Below are positions 28,201-41,060 of a stretch of 64,000 nucleotides of DNA, piece after piece. The stretch is from NCBI GenBank assembly GCA_036937835.1, contig CM072870.1, positions 19,682,001 through 19,746,000 of the forward strand, written 5' to 3'. Every line of letters begins with the position of its first letter. The first letter of the stretch is position 1. The notes below the pieces were generated by a model. That model saw only the letters and a list, made by a program, of their open reading frames with translations, was not told the origin of the DNA and did not search any database. Both the position numbers and the translations under genes were made by a program. Origin of the DNA: Pampus argenteus. Taxonomy: Eukaryota; Chordata; Actinopteri; Scombriformes; Stromateidae.

Positions 28201-31200
28201 TCCGTGTGTGTGTGTGTCTGCAGCTAAGCTTGCATACTACTGCGCCCATCAACCTAAAACATTTTGTACACATTTATGATTGTACACTCAAAGACCTCTT
28301 GTGGGTGTGGTGATTAACTTTTTTTTTTTTTCAACTATTTTATAACTACCTTATGAGCCTAAAGTAAAGCTTCGACTTTCATCTTTTCACCAGTCTTTGT
28401 CATTTAATAATATACGTTAGGACATAACATAAGGCATCTCCAGCAGTCAGCTCAGATAAAAAAAACAAGCCTTACCGTTACATTGTCAAAATGACATTGT
28501 TGTCATTGTTAGGAGTAAAAAGGAAGGAAATATTAGCAGTTTTGTTGTTAATTAACTGCTTATTGATACTTGATTGATACTCACGTACATAATTCTACAA
28601 AAGACAGGTTTCACATGCTGTGGGGTCAGTTTTGACACAAACTGAGCTCCTTCTCTCTGGAGGTTTGCTGCTCCATTAGACGTCCCTCCATAGTGGTATG
28701 ATCTGTTAGGTTGCACGACTACTACATAGACTCTGACTTAGCACTTTTTTTAAAATTAATTTAAGCTACCACAGGTCAGCACAGGACTTGTTATGAGGTC
28801 ACGTCTGCAGCCACGCTCACAGATAGAGACATTACGTTCTTTAAGCTGAGAAACAATCCACTATGTTGTTTTCTCTGTAATTTGAGAATCGAACTGAGGG
28901 ATCAAAACTTTGTGGCTAAGGATCGTCCCCACAGCGCATTATTAGTGGGGGGAAAAAAATGCCATTAGCACAACAAAGAAAAATATTAAGTGTCAGCAAA
29001 GAATGCGGCGTTATGTCATCGGATGGGCTTAAAGCATTAGTCTGATTCCTTGTTTTTTTCTGAATCCATAGTGTGAGTTGAATGTGGATGTACATATTAC
29101 GAACACACACACAATTATGATGATTCACAATTATTTCAAAAACTTTTGGAACATATTTTCTGTTTTTAGTTTGAATCAGTTAAATGTCACCGTGCATCTG
29201 TATAGGATAGTAAATGTTGTATGAACACAATTTGGAAAACAGACATGTTTAAGTGATCAGATGTCAGTCACACGGACGCTACTCACATTTTTCTACTTGT
29301 TCACTCAAGATAACATCATCCCCCGTTGGCTAACCATATCCAGAATTTAGCTGATCATTCCCTGGGAAAAAAACAAGCTTTTGAAGATCATAAATCCACT
29401 CTTTGGTGTCAAATTTGTTTTTGTATGTCCACACCAAATGAGACATTCTGTAGCATTTATTTAATGGCTCTGAATGCACATCGAATGTAATTGGAGTCAT
29501 ACTTTGTACTGTAGAGAAGAAGCAAGCATACACACAGGATGCTGCAAGAGATCATTATAATGTTTCCAAGTCAGGCCGCATTTCATAGCTCAACCAGGCG
29601 TGGCATTATAAACAGACTCACAAGTAACAACGTGCATGCACATTCGCAAATGCATGCACGCTGCACACGTACATATAAGATAAGCCAAGATGAGATTTAA
29701 TGATCCCTGTGGGGTAATTAAGTATCCATATGTACACATACAAACATGTTTAAACATACACACAAGTACATACACACACACGCAGATAAACACAGTTCTA
29801 GTTTCTGTTTGCCTGCTTCTGATCCAGCGGGCCAACAGACGCCTCTGTGTCCTTCTCTCAGCAATGGTAGTTTATATAGCCTCTGATTTATGAGGCTGTA
29901 GCATGCAGCCAAAACAACGCCTCTGACCTCTTTTCCCACAGTTCTCTCCTCCTCCTCCTCCTCCTCTGTCTATCAGTAGACGCTGAGTGGAGAAGCTTTT
30001 CTTTTTTTTTATGATTAGTGCAATGGGAGCAGACCTGTGTCAAATAGCACAAATGGAGCCACAAAGTTTAGACAAGTTCAAGACAATTTATAACGAACCT
30101 CTCAATTGCCTTAATGCAGTACATGTTGTTATCTATCATATGAAATAGACCACTATGTGGAGATTTATTTTTTTTTGCATTCATTATGAGACAAACTGAA
30201 GGGGATCTGGTCTGACAGGTAGAGTGATGCATACATGCATGCATGCATGCAGACTCTGAAAGAGGTACAAAGATAAATATGCAGGACCAGGGACAAGAAT
30301 GAATCAAACAGATTAAAAAGCAGAAATGTTGTTCTGACTAAGAAACGAGAGGCTCAGGTCGTCAAGGGGAAAAGGTTACAACAATTAGGGTCTAAATGTT
30401 TGTTTTCTAGATGTTTCTCTCCACTTTTGCTTTGTTTAAATCAAAGCTTTATTCTTAGGTCTTCACCAGTGACCATATGTTTTCACTTATTTCAAGAGAA
30501 AGAAAAAAAAAACTCAAAACACCAACGCAATATTAAATCTCTTGATATAATGAACATTTATTTGTATTGCAGAGAGTGCCGACGAGTCAAAGCTGACTGA
30601 TCTGGGCAACAGTTTGTCATTGATCTTGGCCGTATATAGAAAAGAAAAAAAATTATAATATTCAATAAAATATAAGAATAATAGATCTCAGAGGGATTTT
30701 GCATCATGTGTATGGGTGTGAAGGATCACGCTGACCCCCTTCACTCCTTCTCAGTGATTCACAGTTCAGATATTCAAACATCCCACTCGTTTCTTTTTCC
30801 TCCTGATCTCTTGCCATCTTTTCCTCACTGGTGACGGCTTCTTTCTCTCTCTCTGTCTCCAGTGTCATTTACTCCCAGACTATCTATCTGTAAACACATG
30901 CACACATATCTGTCCACGAGTACACACTCACACACACACACATATTTAAACAGAATAACAGAATCACATCGAGACTCTTATCAGAAACACATGTCCAGGG
31001 TGGGACTTCCTTAGATCCTCAAATTAATACGGAAAAACAATCCAAATATTATAGTCATTATTATGATTGCTGGAAAAAAAAACTAATGAATAGCAACAAC
31101 AACAACAACAGCAAAAAGAAGGGCCTTAATTCTGTTTCCTCAATCTTGCCAACAGTGAGGAAACAAACATCAACCCCGAGTCACCTCAATTTCTCCCCTC

Positions 31201-34200
31201 AAAGAGAGAGGAGATTTTGCAGAATTACTGGAAATTACATGTTGAATTAAAAGCCCATTTTATCTATAACAGAGGGCCTGTGACAGAGACAAAATATTAT
31301 GGAGTGCTGGCAAAAGCTCTCCGCTGGCTTAACTACCGCTGCCACCCTGCACAATTTTACATTAATTTATTGTTTCAGTAAAAAAAAGCCTTCTTCAACA
31401 TAACTTCTCCACTTTTCTTTCAAAGGATGTCATTTGTCAAAAGGGAGAGAGATAAACACACTTTCAGCTGTGGGATTTAAAAAGGGGGAGACACTTAGCT
31501 TTTTTTTTCCTCCTCTCTTCCAGAAGAACTAACTTTTTGGATGAGTGTTGTTACTCCCTTCATTTTTTATATAATGATTCCTAATTCCAGCGTCTCTGTA
31601 CCGAATCTTCTACTGAAGCTTCACGGGCTGCCGTCCAGAATGACAGTCTGTTCGTATATCTGACTGTCCAACCTGTGCACTTGCAGTAGTCGCACACCCA
31701 CAAACACTCTCTCTATCATACTGTGCACGCTCCACATTTACAGTTAGCCACGCCGACACCGCCCACACAGCCACCTACCATACCTACACACACTCACGTT
31801 AAACATTGTGAACTATGCTCGACTTGTGCAATCTGTTTTTTCCGATGGATGGCTCGCACCATATGTTGCAGTCCAATTATGAATCGACTGAATCACAGAG
31901 TGTGTTTACACTCACGCTAATGATGCTGTTATAACCTCAGTAAGGTGGCTACTCTGATTAAGTGTCATGTAAACACCTTAAAGAAGTTAAGTTGTAATAA
32001 AGATAACTGGGAGAAGAGCTGGGTTTAAAAAATGACTTTTCCTATAAATTCTTTAATCCAGTTACCTTGATGTGAACCAGATGCAAAGCAACGTGTTTAA
32101 TAAAAAAAAATAAAAAAGAAGGCAGAATTGGCTTGAGGTGGAGGAAAAATAAAACTTGCTTTTTTGCGGTGATAGCAAAACAGCTGTTACAACACAGCAC
32201 ATAATTGAGCCTGGTATAAGTCAGAACAGAGCAACAAACAAACAACAGAGTCACTCAATTTTCTCATTAGATTTGGGTGTATTATTAGCCTGTAGGCTTG
32301 CACATGTTGTCAAACGCTATAAATACCGACTCATGTAAACTCAGGCTCAAAAAACAAAAAAAAACTTGTCACCATGTAAATCAACTTCCTGCTGTAGATG
32401 CATGGATCGCTCCGTCTGTCCCCGTTTGACACAGGATTTCAGAATAAGCACACATGTTGCAAGATGAAGAAATCTCTGTCTGGCTAACACAAGCTGGTTA
32501 ATGACCTGAAATACTAAAGGGTACAGGATGGTACGCCCGTCTTTCACTCTCTTACTTTTCCTATCTCTCACGCCTTGCTTTTACCCTTGTTTTGTGGCAG
32601 ACATGTACTGTATCTCCTCCAGTTTCACATTTTCTTCACATTTTGGGTTCTGGTTCACTGCTCTTGGCTCTCTGAGGTGAATATGTCTCTCAACATGAGC
32701 TGTGTATGATGTCAGTGTCAGACAGAGAGAAAAAACCAAAACTGTAGCTCTTGAAGGGGACTGTAAGCAGCCTCTTAAAGGTTCTAGCTTGCCTCCACTC
32801 TGCCCTTAATACCGCTCATCTCCCACAAAATAATACGGGAAAAGCCAGTAAATGAACGAGGGACTGAACAGAATCAAGTTGAATTTTTTTTCCCTCTATC
32901 CAAGCTATTTGCATTTTGTACATTAGATTCCTGAGCTCTACATACATCTAAGATATTGTGCATTAAAAGTAGAAAGTGTCCTCTGTTGTACTCAACAGTG
33001 ACAACTACAGTCAGACTAGCGTTTCTGCAGGTTTCGACAATTAGAATTTAAGATTTTAGACCTTTTTTAAAGACTATTATGACTATTATGAAATTTAAGA
33101 GCTATTTCACATCCATACTGGTAGAAAAACAAAACAGTACAAATATTAGATTAAAGCAATCAGAAACAAGTTTAACATATTACTTTAAGAAGTAGCATCT
33201 TTCTTTGATGAGAGGAGACGCCACATTAGGGTGTGAAATAATAAATTCTGACCGGTTTGCACAGTTTCTATTAGTGGTTATTGGTTCCATATTGGTTTTG
33301 TTACACCATGATCAATACAAAAATGTCCCCAAGACACATTTAAAAGAGAAACTGAAGTAACTTCATAAACTTCATAATCCAATCAATTTTTTGGACCTGT
33401 CAAAAGGAAAAAGTGCTACTGCACGTACTGTGGAAAGCAAATGAATCCCTTCTCCTGCATATTGACATTGCATTATATGACATTATTGTATTTTTGCCAT
33501 GAGACCAGTTTGATCAAGCAAACATAACATAGGTGATCAACACAACACTACTCTGACTATCAGGCACCACAGTAGCCAATAAACTTTACTTTTTAGAAAA
33601 TTCAATTTTAGAAATATTTTAGAAATACAAATCCATATGTGTATACGGCCACATACAGCTAAAGGTTATATAATGCCTTCTGTGTACAATATTTCCATTC
33701 TACTATAATTAAAAACATTGTTCCGCCTGTGGAGACTGACACTTTTCATCATCACTTTCTTGGTATTGACAGAAACCAACAACTAACACTTCATCTTTCT
33801 TACAGCCAGCAGCTTTGCAGTATTCATCGTGCACAACGTTAAATGAACTTTCTTTCAAGTGACAACTCTCAGAGAATCAGGGAATGCAGAGTGTCCTTTC
33901 AATCGTTTTTCAGATCTTTTATTACAAAATGTCTGGATGTTTGCGGTTATTACAATGTGTTCGTGTTCAACAAAAAAAATAAATCTTGCGTCGCTACAGA
34001 AAGTATTGAATTTTAGTGACATTTGGAAGAGTTGACTAAGAGTTATGTGTCCATTTTTATGGCTGTCGGGCATGTGGGGGTGTCTGAAACTATCTCAAAG
34101 TGTCAGACAAAAGTGTACATTTTTATACTTTGAGCTGATCTATATATTCACCGTGTGGGCGGATCAGGATCACAACACCATCAAAGTCAGACAGTGTCGA

Positions 34201-34334
34201 GACTGTGAATCACAGGACCGAAAAAAGTTTATAAAATATCACTTATTGCTGATATTGATAATAAAAATTTTTTAAAAAGTCTTTGGTATGCCACAACACA
34301 CACACACACATACACACACATACACGTACTACTA

Positions 34335-34510
34335 TCTTTGTGAGGACCCTCAAAGACATAATGCATTCCCTAGCCTCTTATCCTAATCCTAACATCACAA
34401 CTAAAAGCCTAACTCTTATCCTAAACTGCACCTAAACTCAATCCTAAACATTGATCCTAAAATCTTTTGAAAAAGTGAGGACAGGCTGAAATGTCGTCAC
34501 ATCCCAAAAA
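34335..34510. repeat. Degenerate CCTAA-type teleost repeat between CA repeats
   Basis: ATCTTTGTGAGGACCCTCAA is followed by many degenerate TCCTAA or CCTAAA units, then AAAAGTGAGGACAGGCTGAA and a CA repeat. The two TGAGGAC segments bracket the telomere-like array. This arrangement is a familiar dispersed repeat in teleosts; it is not a telomere. Confidence 0.65.
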
Positions 34511-34517
34511 TGACCTA

Positions 34518-34528
34518 CACACACACAC

Positions 34529-34565
<37 letters not shown>
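34518..34565. repeat. (CA)n microsatellite
   Basis: CA run of about 24 units with one CGCA interruption, joined to the CCTAA-type repeat. Confidence 0.93.
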
Positions 34566-34569
<4 letters not shown>

Positions 34570-35518
34570 TCCTCTTTTGCCTCCGCAGTCACACTGTGAC
34601 TCTGTCGACTCAGTAAATCCAGTCTGTCCAATCGATTAGGCGCCCTTCCTCTAAGCGCCTCCCTAATGTCGAAGCTCTATGAGGCCGTTGTGCTTTCCCA
34701 CCTGTTCCATGTAGATAGGCCACCACTGACGCTTGTTACAGCGAAAGTTGAGACGTCCGCTGAAAGGCAACATGTGATAATGTGCGAAAGGTTTTAATGA
34801 ATTGATGCAGACAGCTTTTTTTTTTTTGCTCTTCAATGGTGAGTTTTGTAGGTCTGATGGGGAAAAAGAGTTTATGGTAGAAGACTGTGGCCGGCATCCG
34901 TCTGCAAAGCCCAGACGCTCTGAAACAAACCGATAAGAAGCCACTGAGCTGCCACAGCGGCTTACTAATTGAGGCCTCCGTCTCCTCGTCAGCCTTACTC
35001 CCAATTGTGAGCAGCATCCCTTTTGTTTTTGATTTTAATGTGCCAAATTTGGGTTATTAATGCTTTTTCTTCTTCTTTTTCGTGGAAGTTGAGTTGCTAC
35101 TGTATTTCACTCTGACTCATCTGACAAGGTGACCCTGAGAAAACCCGACACTGAGGTCAATGTCGGAGAAGCTGGCTTGTGATTGGAGAGTTGTTTGCCT
35201 TTTCTATGATATTATATTATATATTTTGTTTCATCTCAATCACATTTTAGGCATTTACAGTATGACACTTACAGTAGGTAGATCACGTTTTGGCTGAGAA
35301 TATTTACATATGTCATACATGAAGGAAGGAAACGAATCTGCTGTTTCAACTACAGCGAAACAGACGGAGAACGAACACGAACACACGGGCGGACATTCAC
35401 AGACGCACACTGTGACTTTTTCTGCATGACTGGAGGTGCATGTCGAGAGCTTGCAGCGGGGGCAGAGGGCAGATGGTGCCTTTGAGGTGGGAGGTTGAAA
35501 TGTAGAAAGGTAGATGAG

Positions 35519-35551
<33 letters not shown>

Positions 35552-35993
35552 TGTGTGATGGTGCTGGGAGAGTTGGCATAAGGCTCTGACTTGAGGTGTT
35601 TTGAGCACAGCAGCACATGGAGGTGAGAGTAATAATTGCTCTTTGCCACTTTGACCATTTTAATCTGCAGTTCAAACTATATCATCTGACTTCTATTGAA
35701 GCTCTATGAACATCTTCTCACTCATACTACAATATTAATATGTTCGCTTATAGTTGAAGTCCTCCATGTATTGCACATTTACCAGAAAGTGAAACACACA
35801 GCATAAAAGATCCCTCCACACCTCTCAGGACTGTCGGGGAAACGTATAGAAGTTTGTCTCTGTTGTTGCTGTTTAGAAGGTTTTTAAGCCTGAATGTGAG
35901 TGTGAATAAGTGGGACGATGTCTCCATCTAGTGGATTCAGAACAATTAAAAAAAAATGTGCAAATCAGACCTTCTTTGTAAATGTCTTTAATC

Positions 35994-36004
35994 TTTATTT
36001 TATT
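35994..36004 (-). terminator. Polyadenylation signals of hykk copy A
   Basis: Two overlapping AATAAA hexamers on the minus strand. One overlaps the TAA stop (36003-36005) and the other lies at 35994-35999. The 3' untranslated region may therefore be very short, though signals further downstream could also be used. Confidence 0.55.
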
Positions 36005-38641
36005 ACATATTTGTCCTTTGATCAACGGTTCTGTATGATTTTCCTGAGTATGTGCTGGCATCGTGGAACCATTTCCTTTCTACTTCTTTTTTGCCCAGCT
36101 CCCAGAGTTCCTTAAGAAGCCGCGTTGCACTTTTAGCTGTAGTCAGGAGATACTTCTCGTTGTCTGGGTATTTTTTAACATTGTACCGTCCGTAAACTAA
36201 AGACTGACACAACCGACCAAGCACCAGCAGGAAAAGGGAATCCCTTTCATCCTCATTGAGCAGCATGATGCTCTCCCAGCCTGCTAACACTGCCCCACCT
36301 ACATTCAAAGGATTGGGGTTCTCCAGCATCAAGTACATGATTTCTATTGCCACTTCAAACACGTAGCAGCCATCAGAGAGCAGAGAAAAGTCCAGGACGC
36401 CCGACACCTCGTGATGCCCGTTGACAGCAGGCGTGACAACGATGTTCAGATCGTTTAAGTCCCCGTGTATTATTCCTGTAAAAGACAGACATATGTGTGT
36501 CTTTAAGTTCTAGCTGTCTGAATAGGATATAATAGTAAAATCCAGCTGAGTGGAAAACTTTCCATAATATCTGCACACGACAGCTACAGTATGGTTAATG
36601 TTAGGGTCATACAGATCATGGTTTTAGCAAAAAAATTATAGTTCAGGAAAAGATTAAGGTGAGGCAACCAAAACACCTGCAATGATGCTTTTTTACCACT
36701 TGGAGGCAGCAGAAACAAGCTGCAAACACAACACCTTTTAGATTGCAAATAGTTGCATTAGTAATTAAACATCCTGTAGGCGTCGATATTGTTCATATAA
36801 GGCAAATATTAAATGCAGCTCCAGTCTCGCTTAGACACCATCCAACAGCTCATTCACACCTTCACTCTACACACACATCTCTATAAAGGCCCCACTTGTT
36901 TCTGTGTTGTCACTAAATGTTGCCGTTGGGTGTAACTTGTGCTGCATATATTACCTTTTTGGAACGAGCTGATTTTGGGCTGTACGGATAGTTTGAACTG
37001 TTCAATGACTGCTTTGACCACTTCCTGCAGGGGGTCGCCGTCCATCACCGACAGGTAGCCCTCCAGGAGAGGAATGTTGAACAAGCTCCAAAGTGGGTTT
37101 TCTTTTTGTAGGACATCAAGATTCGGAGAAACCATCTAAAAAAAGATAGAATTAAAACCTCAATAAAGCTGTATTATTTGTAAATATTATGGCCTAATAA
37201 AGTTGATAATGTGCTAGCAAACAGTTGCTTGTTTATACATACGGTGGGTTTATTAGAGCCTAGAGCTGAAAATGAAAACCAAATATAATGAGACCGGCAT
37301 ATTGCTCGAAAAAATTATTTTTTGGTCTATTTTTTGATAACTAGACCTACCTGTTGCAGTGTGTTATCAAGGGTTGCTGCCAACTTGCCAAAATAATAAA
37401 GGTCTTGCAGTGTGACTGGAGATTCAGCGACGGTTTTTCCAGGGAGATAAGTCAGCAACCTCACACAGTAGATCTGAGCACCATGTCCACAGTCTAACAA
37501 GGTAGGGTGGATACAAATATAGCATAGACAGTTTAAGTCCTGATGACAGACGAGACAGTTTATGAAAAAGGACTGCAGATGTAACTTGTTGTTACCTATT
37601 TCTTCCATACTCATGAGCGTCCCTGCGGTGGTGGGCAGGACTGTCTGAGTAGGAACTCCATGCTGACACAGAAAGGACATGGTGAGAGTCTGCAGCTCCA
37701 GCAGGGTGCCGTTCTTGCTTACTTCTGAATTCATGATCTTCAGGACATTTTTGGTGCCCTCCTTGTCCACCACAAGGAAGTTCTGGTCGATGTAACTCGG
37801 TAGGGTGGAGATCTCCGCTACTGTTACTCCATATAGCTGCAGTACCAGTGTTGTTGCCTGCTGCAGGGTCAGTGTTGGCCTTGGATCAACAGTTGTGGCT
37901 TTATCTGGCCAAAACAAACAAAAAAAATAAATAAATAGGAAAAATTAAAAAAAAGTAACCTAAAGTGACTAAACCCAGTGAAATGAGTTTTTAGCGAAAG
38001 TAAATAAGAGTCAGAACTGACAGAACCAGTGTGGTTCTAAAATGTGATTTTATCAGTTTATATGTTTATATATCAAATCATGCTATCAAATAAAATAAAA
38101 TCTCTATTACAATTGAACAGGTATAGTGTAGTTAAATATTTTATCAATACTAAGATGTAGAAAACAGCATTATTTACTTTTGTATGTGTATGTTATTTTC
38201 ATGCTGCAGGCATTTGCATGAGAGAGAGCCCCTATAGTACTTATATAGGACATGTTATACAATAATCACATTTAATACAAATAATACAATGGTGTTATAT
38301 ATTTATACTTAAGTTGTAAATGTAAATGTTTGCTGCTTTTCGGAGCCAGAAGATCTGACAGTAAAATACAGTATTTTTATTTTAGCCACTCTAGTAGTAG
38401 TAGAGACATGTAACCATCATATAATCACTATTCATCATCTTTTATGGAATCAAACCTAAAGGTCCGTGACATCTTACTATATAATTACATTTGTGCATCT
38501 GGTTACTTAATTAGTGACTATGTTTTTTTTTTGTTTTTTTTTTATTGTAAAGCAATTGACCATTAAAGTTAAAAAAAATGTTCAATCTATTTTAATTAAG
38601 TTTACTTACACATTTAGCAAGGAATAAATGCACTTACCCAT
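36003..38641 (-). CDS. hykk: Hydroxylysine kinase-like protein, tandem copy A (divergent)
   Basis: Five coding exons: 38638-38641 (ATG plus one G), 37596-37904, 37351-37493, 36955-37135 and 36003-36475. All borders are GT-AG and phases agree, giving 369 residues against 373 for human HYKK. The family phosphorylates 5-hydroxy-L-lysine with GTP, in lysine and collagen breakdown, using an aminoglycoside-phosphotransferase-like kinase fold. Visible motifs are LPSYIDQNF (36-44), a VLK lysine (57), LLTYLPG in exon 3, the catalytic loop HGDLNDLN (216-223), and a metal-binding Asp in GVLDFSLL (Asp241). Copy B has LPSYDDLNF and ILDFGDM at the matching places, so A has lost one Asp of the SYDD motif and the Gly-Asp after DF. 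The ATG is placed in the tiny first exon because exon 2 has no suitable in-frame start. The frame is intact, so this is not an evident pseudogene; retained activity is uncertain. Confidence 0.9.
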
Positions 38642-40775
38642 CGTCTTTCTGCAGATAATCTATAGGAGGTTAGATGTAAAGACTTTAGGATGTACCAGTC
38701 ACGAGATTTTTAACTTACAGTTTTGTGGTCCCACCAGAAGAACGAGTTTTACCGAACATCTAGAGCCACCTACTTCCAAAACAACGTAGTTCTTCTCACA
38801 AAGTAAGTGTGTGGTCAAAACTGTGAAGAAGCCGAGCAGGTACAAGTGCAATGAGAAAGAGTGCTAGACAAGAGGATTTTTTGTGTAGTTTTCCCTTTAT
38901 TTATTTATTTATTTATTTTCTTAAATATGATTGCTGATGTGGATGTATACTGTAACATTTGTGTGTGTTTTTTTTTTCTTCCTTGTCAAAAATTGCTGCC
39001 TACATCACTCACAACTGACGCCACTCGTTTTTTTTTTTCACCGTAGCCTACTTATGTGTGGGTGGGTGATGCTATTAGTGGCTTATGTAGCCTTGAGTCT
39101 GTAGCTTCAAACAAAAATTAGTAAAGGTGTATTGAGGTCTTTGCCAGAATATCAATTATGTAAAATACATCATGATGCCCATGTGGCATGTTCCTCGTTC
39201 ATATGACCTCATGTTTTGTAAGCTCCACTGGAAGTAGGAGCTCACGAGGAACACTAGAGGGCAGTATGATACCAAATTTGACTCCAAGCTCTAAAAGTAC
39301 AGTGTTAAACAAATCGATCAGTTGTTAAAGCTTGTTTTAAAATGAGAACAAAACAGACTTAAACAGGGATGAAATACAAACTGGAACTAAACAGGAGCAG
39401 GGTGGCGCCGGACAGGTGTGGAGTGAAAAGCAGGCGACCCGAAAACACAGAAAGTTCATGACAGTTAGTGAGAATTAGACTATTATTACATATTACATAA
39501 CATAAAATGCTTCTGACTAACCTAAAGTTGCCAAATACTGTATCAAACACGTGATTGCAGCATGGAAACTTTTAAAGTACTTTTACAAACCGTATGTTAA
39601 TACGGCTACTGCTTTACTTTAAAGGCTCTATACATCCCTGTTTTACAAGTGTAACCATCAAAAGGCCATTTTTTTTACAATGCAGGTGAAAGATTGTTTC
39701 AATGAATTATTTACTGAACAACCAGAGAGGTGCTCATTAGTGAGTAGAAGAAGTTCCTCAAGGTGGGACGTATGTTATGTTATTCCTCCACATACTTAAT
39801 TTAGCATACATTTTTTTTACTATGGTCCTGTATTACAACAGGTTGGTGGATAACTGCAGTAAAAATATATCAGTCTGCATGTTTACGTGGTTGGATGGAG
39901 CTCACCTGTGAAAGTGTGTTTTTGAGATCCAATAACATTATGCATAAATCATTATAGATAAAACAGAATAATCCAAACTTGAGGAAAAATTCTCTACAAG
40001 TTTGCATGTGAGGATAAAAAAAAAAATACATGTGATCAACAAACTTAATGTAGCTTTCAAAAACATATACCAGACAGTTATTTTGTTTATTTATTGAGAT
40101 AAATGTATAAAAGTATTCAACTACATCTTCCCACAATCAAACACAGAAAGTCCATGTAAATTTCCCACAGAAATATTGTACCCAAGACCTGTATGAACAA
40201 CAATCCATGTAGTCGGATCGCCAATTTGAACCTATAAATGATTGCGAGTGTGACCTGAGTCATGTAACCTGAGCATTATTTTTTGTTTTTTTTCCACTTG
40301 GCAAATCAGATACAACTTGCTTGTCAAGGCACAAGAACCACAATGAAGAACGTTGCATTGTATTTCAGTTCTCCTTAAGTTTCATTCCTATCACAAAAAA
40401 AAAAAAAAAAACGAACCCTGCATCTAATGCTGAGAACAGGAACGTTTACCACTGCACCACATGTGCACCAAACTGTAGAGAAACATAGTGATGAACCCAT
40501 AAATATGGCAAAGGCACCCACTACCTTTGTTTAAGCAAACAATGAAGGGAAATTTCATATTTTAATCAGTTATGGACATTTGTAGGTAACATATAGTGTT
40601 GTGTTGCACAGTATAAATTGATGTCCTGATTGCACTTTGCTAATATAACAAATCACATTAATGATATTATTAGTAAAAACATTAAAGCAGAGGATGCATT
40701 ATGTTCTAGTATGTTGTTCTAGAGATAAAAGATGCGATTATATGTTGGTTTATCTACATCTAGTGTATAAAGACT
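38642..40775. other. Spacer between the two hykk genes
   Basis: It contains the upstream region of copy A and the downstream region of copy B. No extra exon was found. It is AT-rich, with a TTTA repeat near 38897-38920 and A or T runs. A minus-strand AATAAA at 40776-40781 is a plausible polyadenylation signal for copy B, about 280 bases beyond its stop. Confidence 0.5.
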
Positions 40776-41060
40776 TTTATTATGGTAATCATTGTCAGAC
40801 ATGTCGTAAAATGTTTAACTAAGTGTACTAAAGAGTAGGGACCCTGATGACTTGAGACAATCATTAAACATAATCTAGTTACTCAAATGCTTTAGTTATT
40901 TTGATGATTTTTTTTAATATAATCTATTCTTATCATACAGTATCCATAATTCCTACTGAATACTTGCTATTGTTTCTATCTATTGCTTTTAACTCGTGAT
41001 CTTAAAATGATATGAGTTAGACGGCTCAGAGGAATCTGCGTATGGCTCTTCTCGTATTTC

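Larger units (their letters stand above)
17959..34331. other. Intergenic stretch, no gene recognised
   Basis: No exon with credible splice borders and codon structure was found. The 18650-19290 part is a purine-rich (GA) tract on the plus strand, which explains a 162-codon minus-strand frame rich in Ser, Leu and Cys. Positions 25600-26230 are more GC-rich and non-repetitive, possibly regulatory. Dispersed repeat copies (21604-21658, 21875-22254) and several A runs (near 21319, 21854 and 26600) are present. Confidence 0.5.

Noticed and set aside
36003..38641. hykk copy A as a pseudogene
   Set aside because: All five exons keep frame, splice sites and family length, so the changed residues alone do not justify the label.
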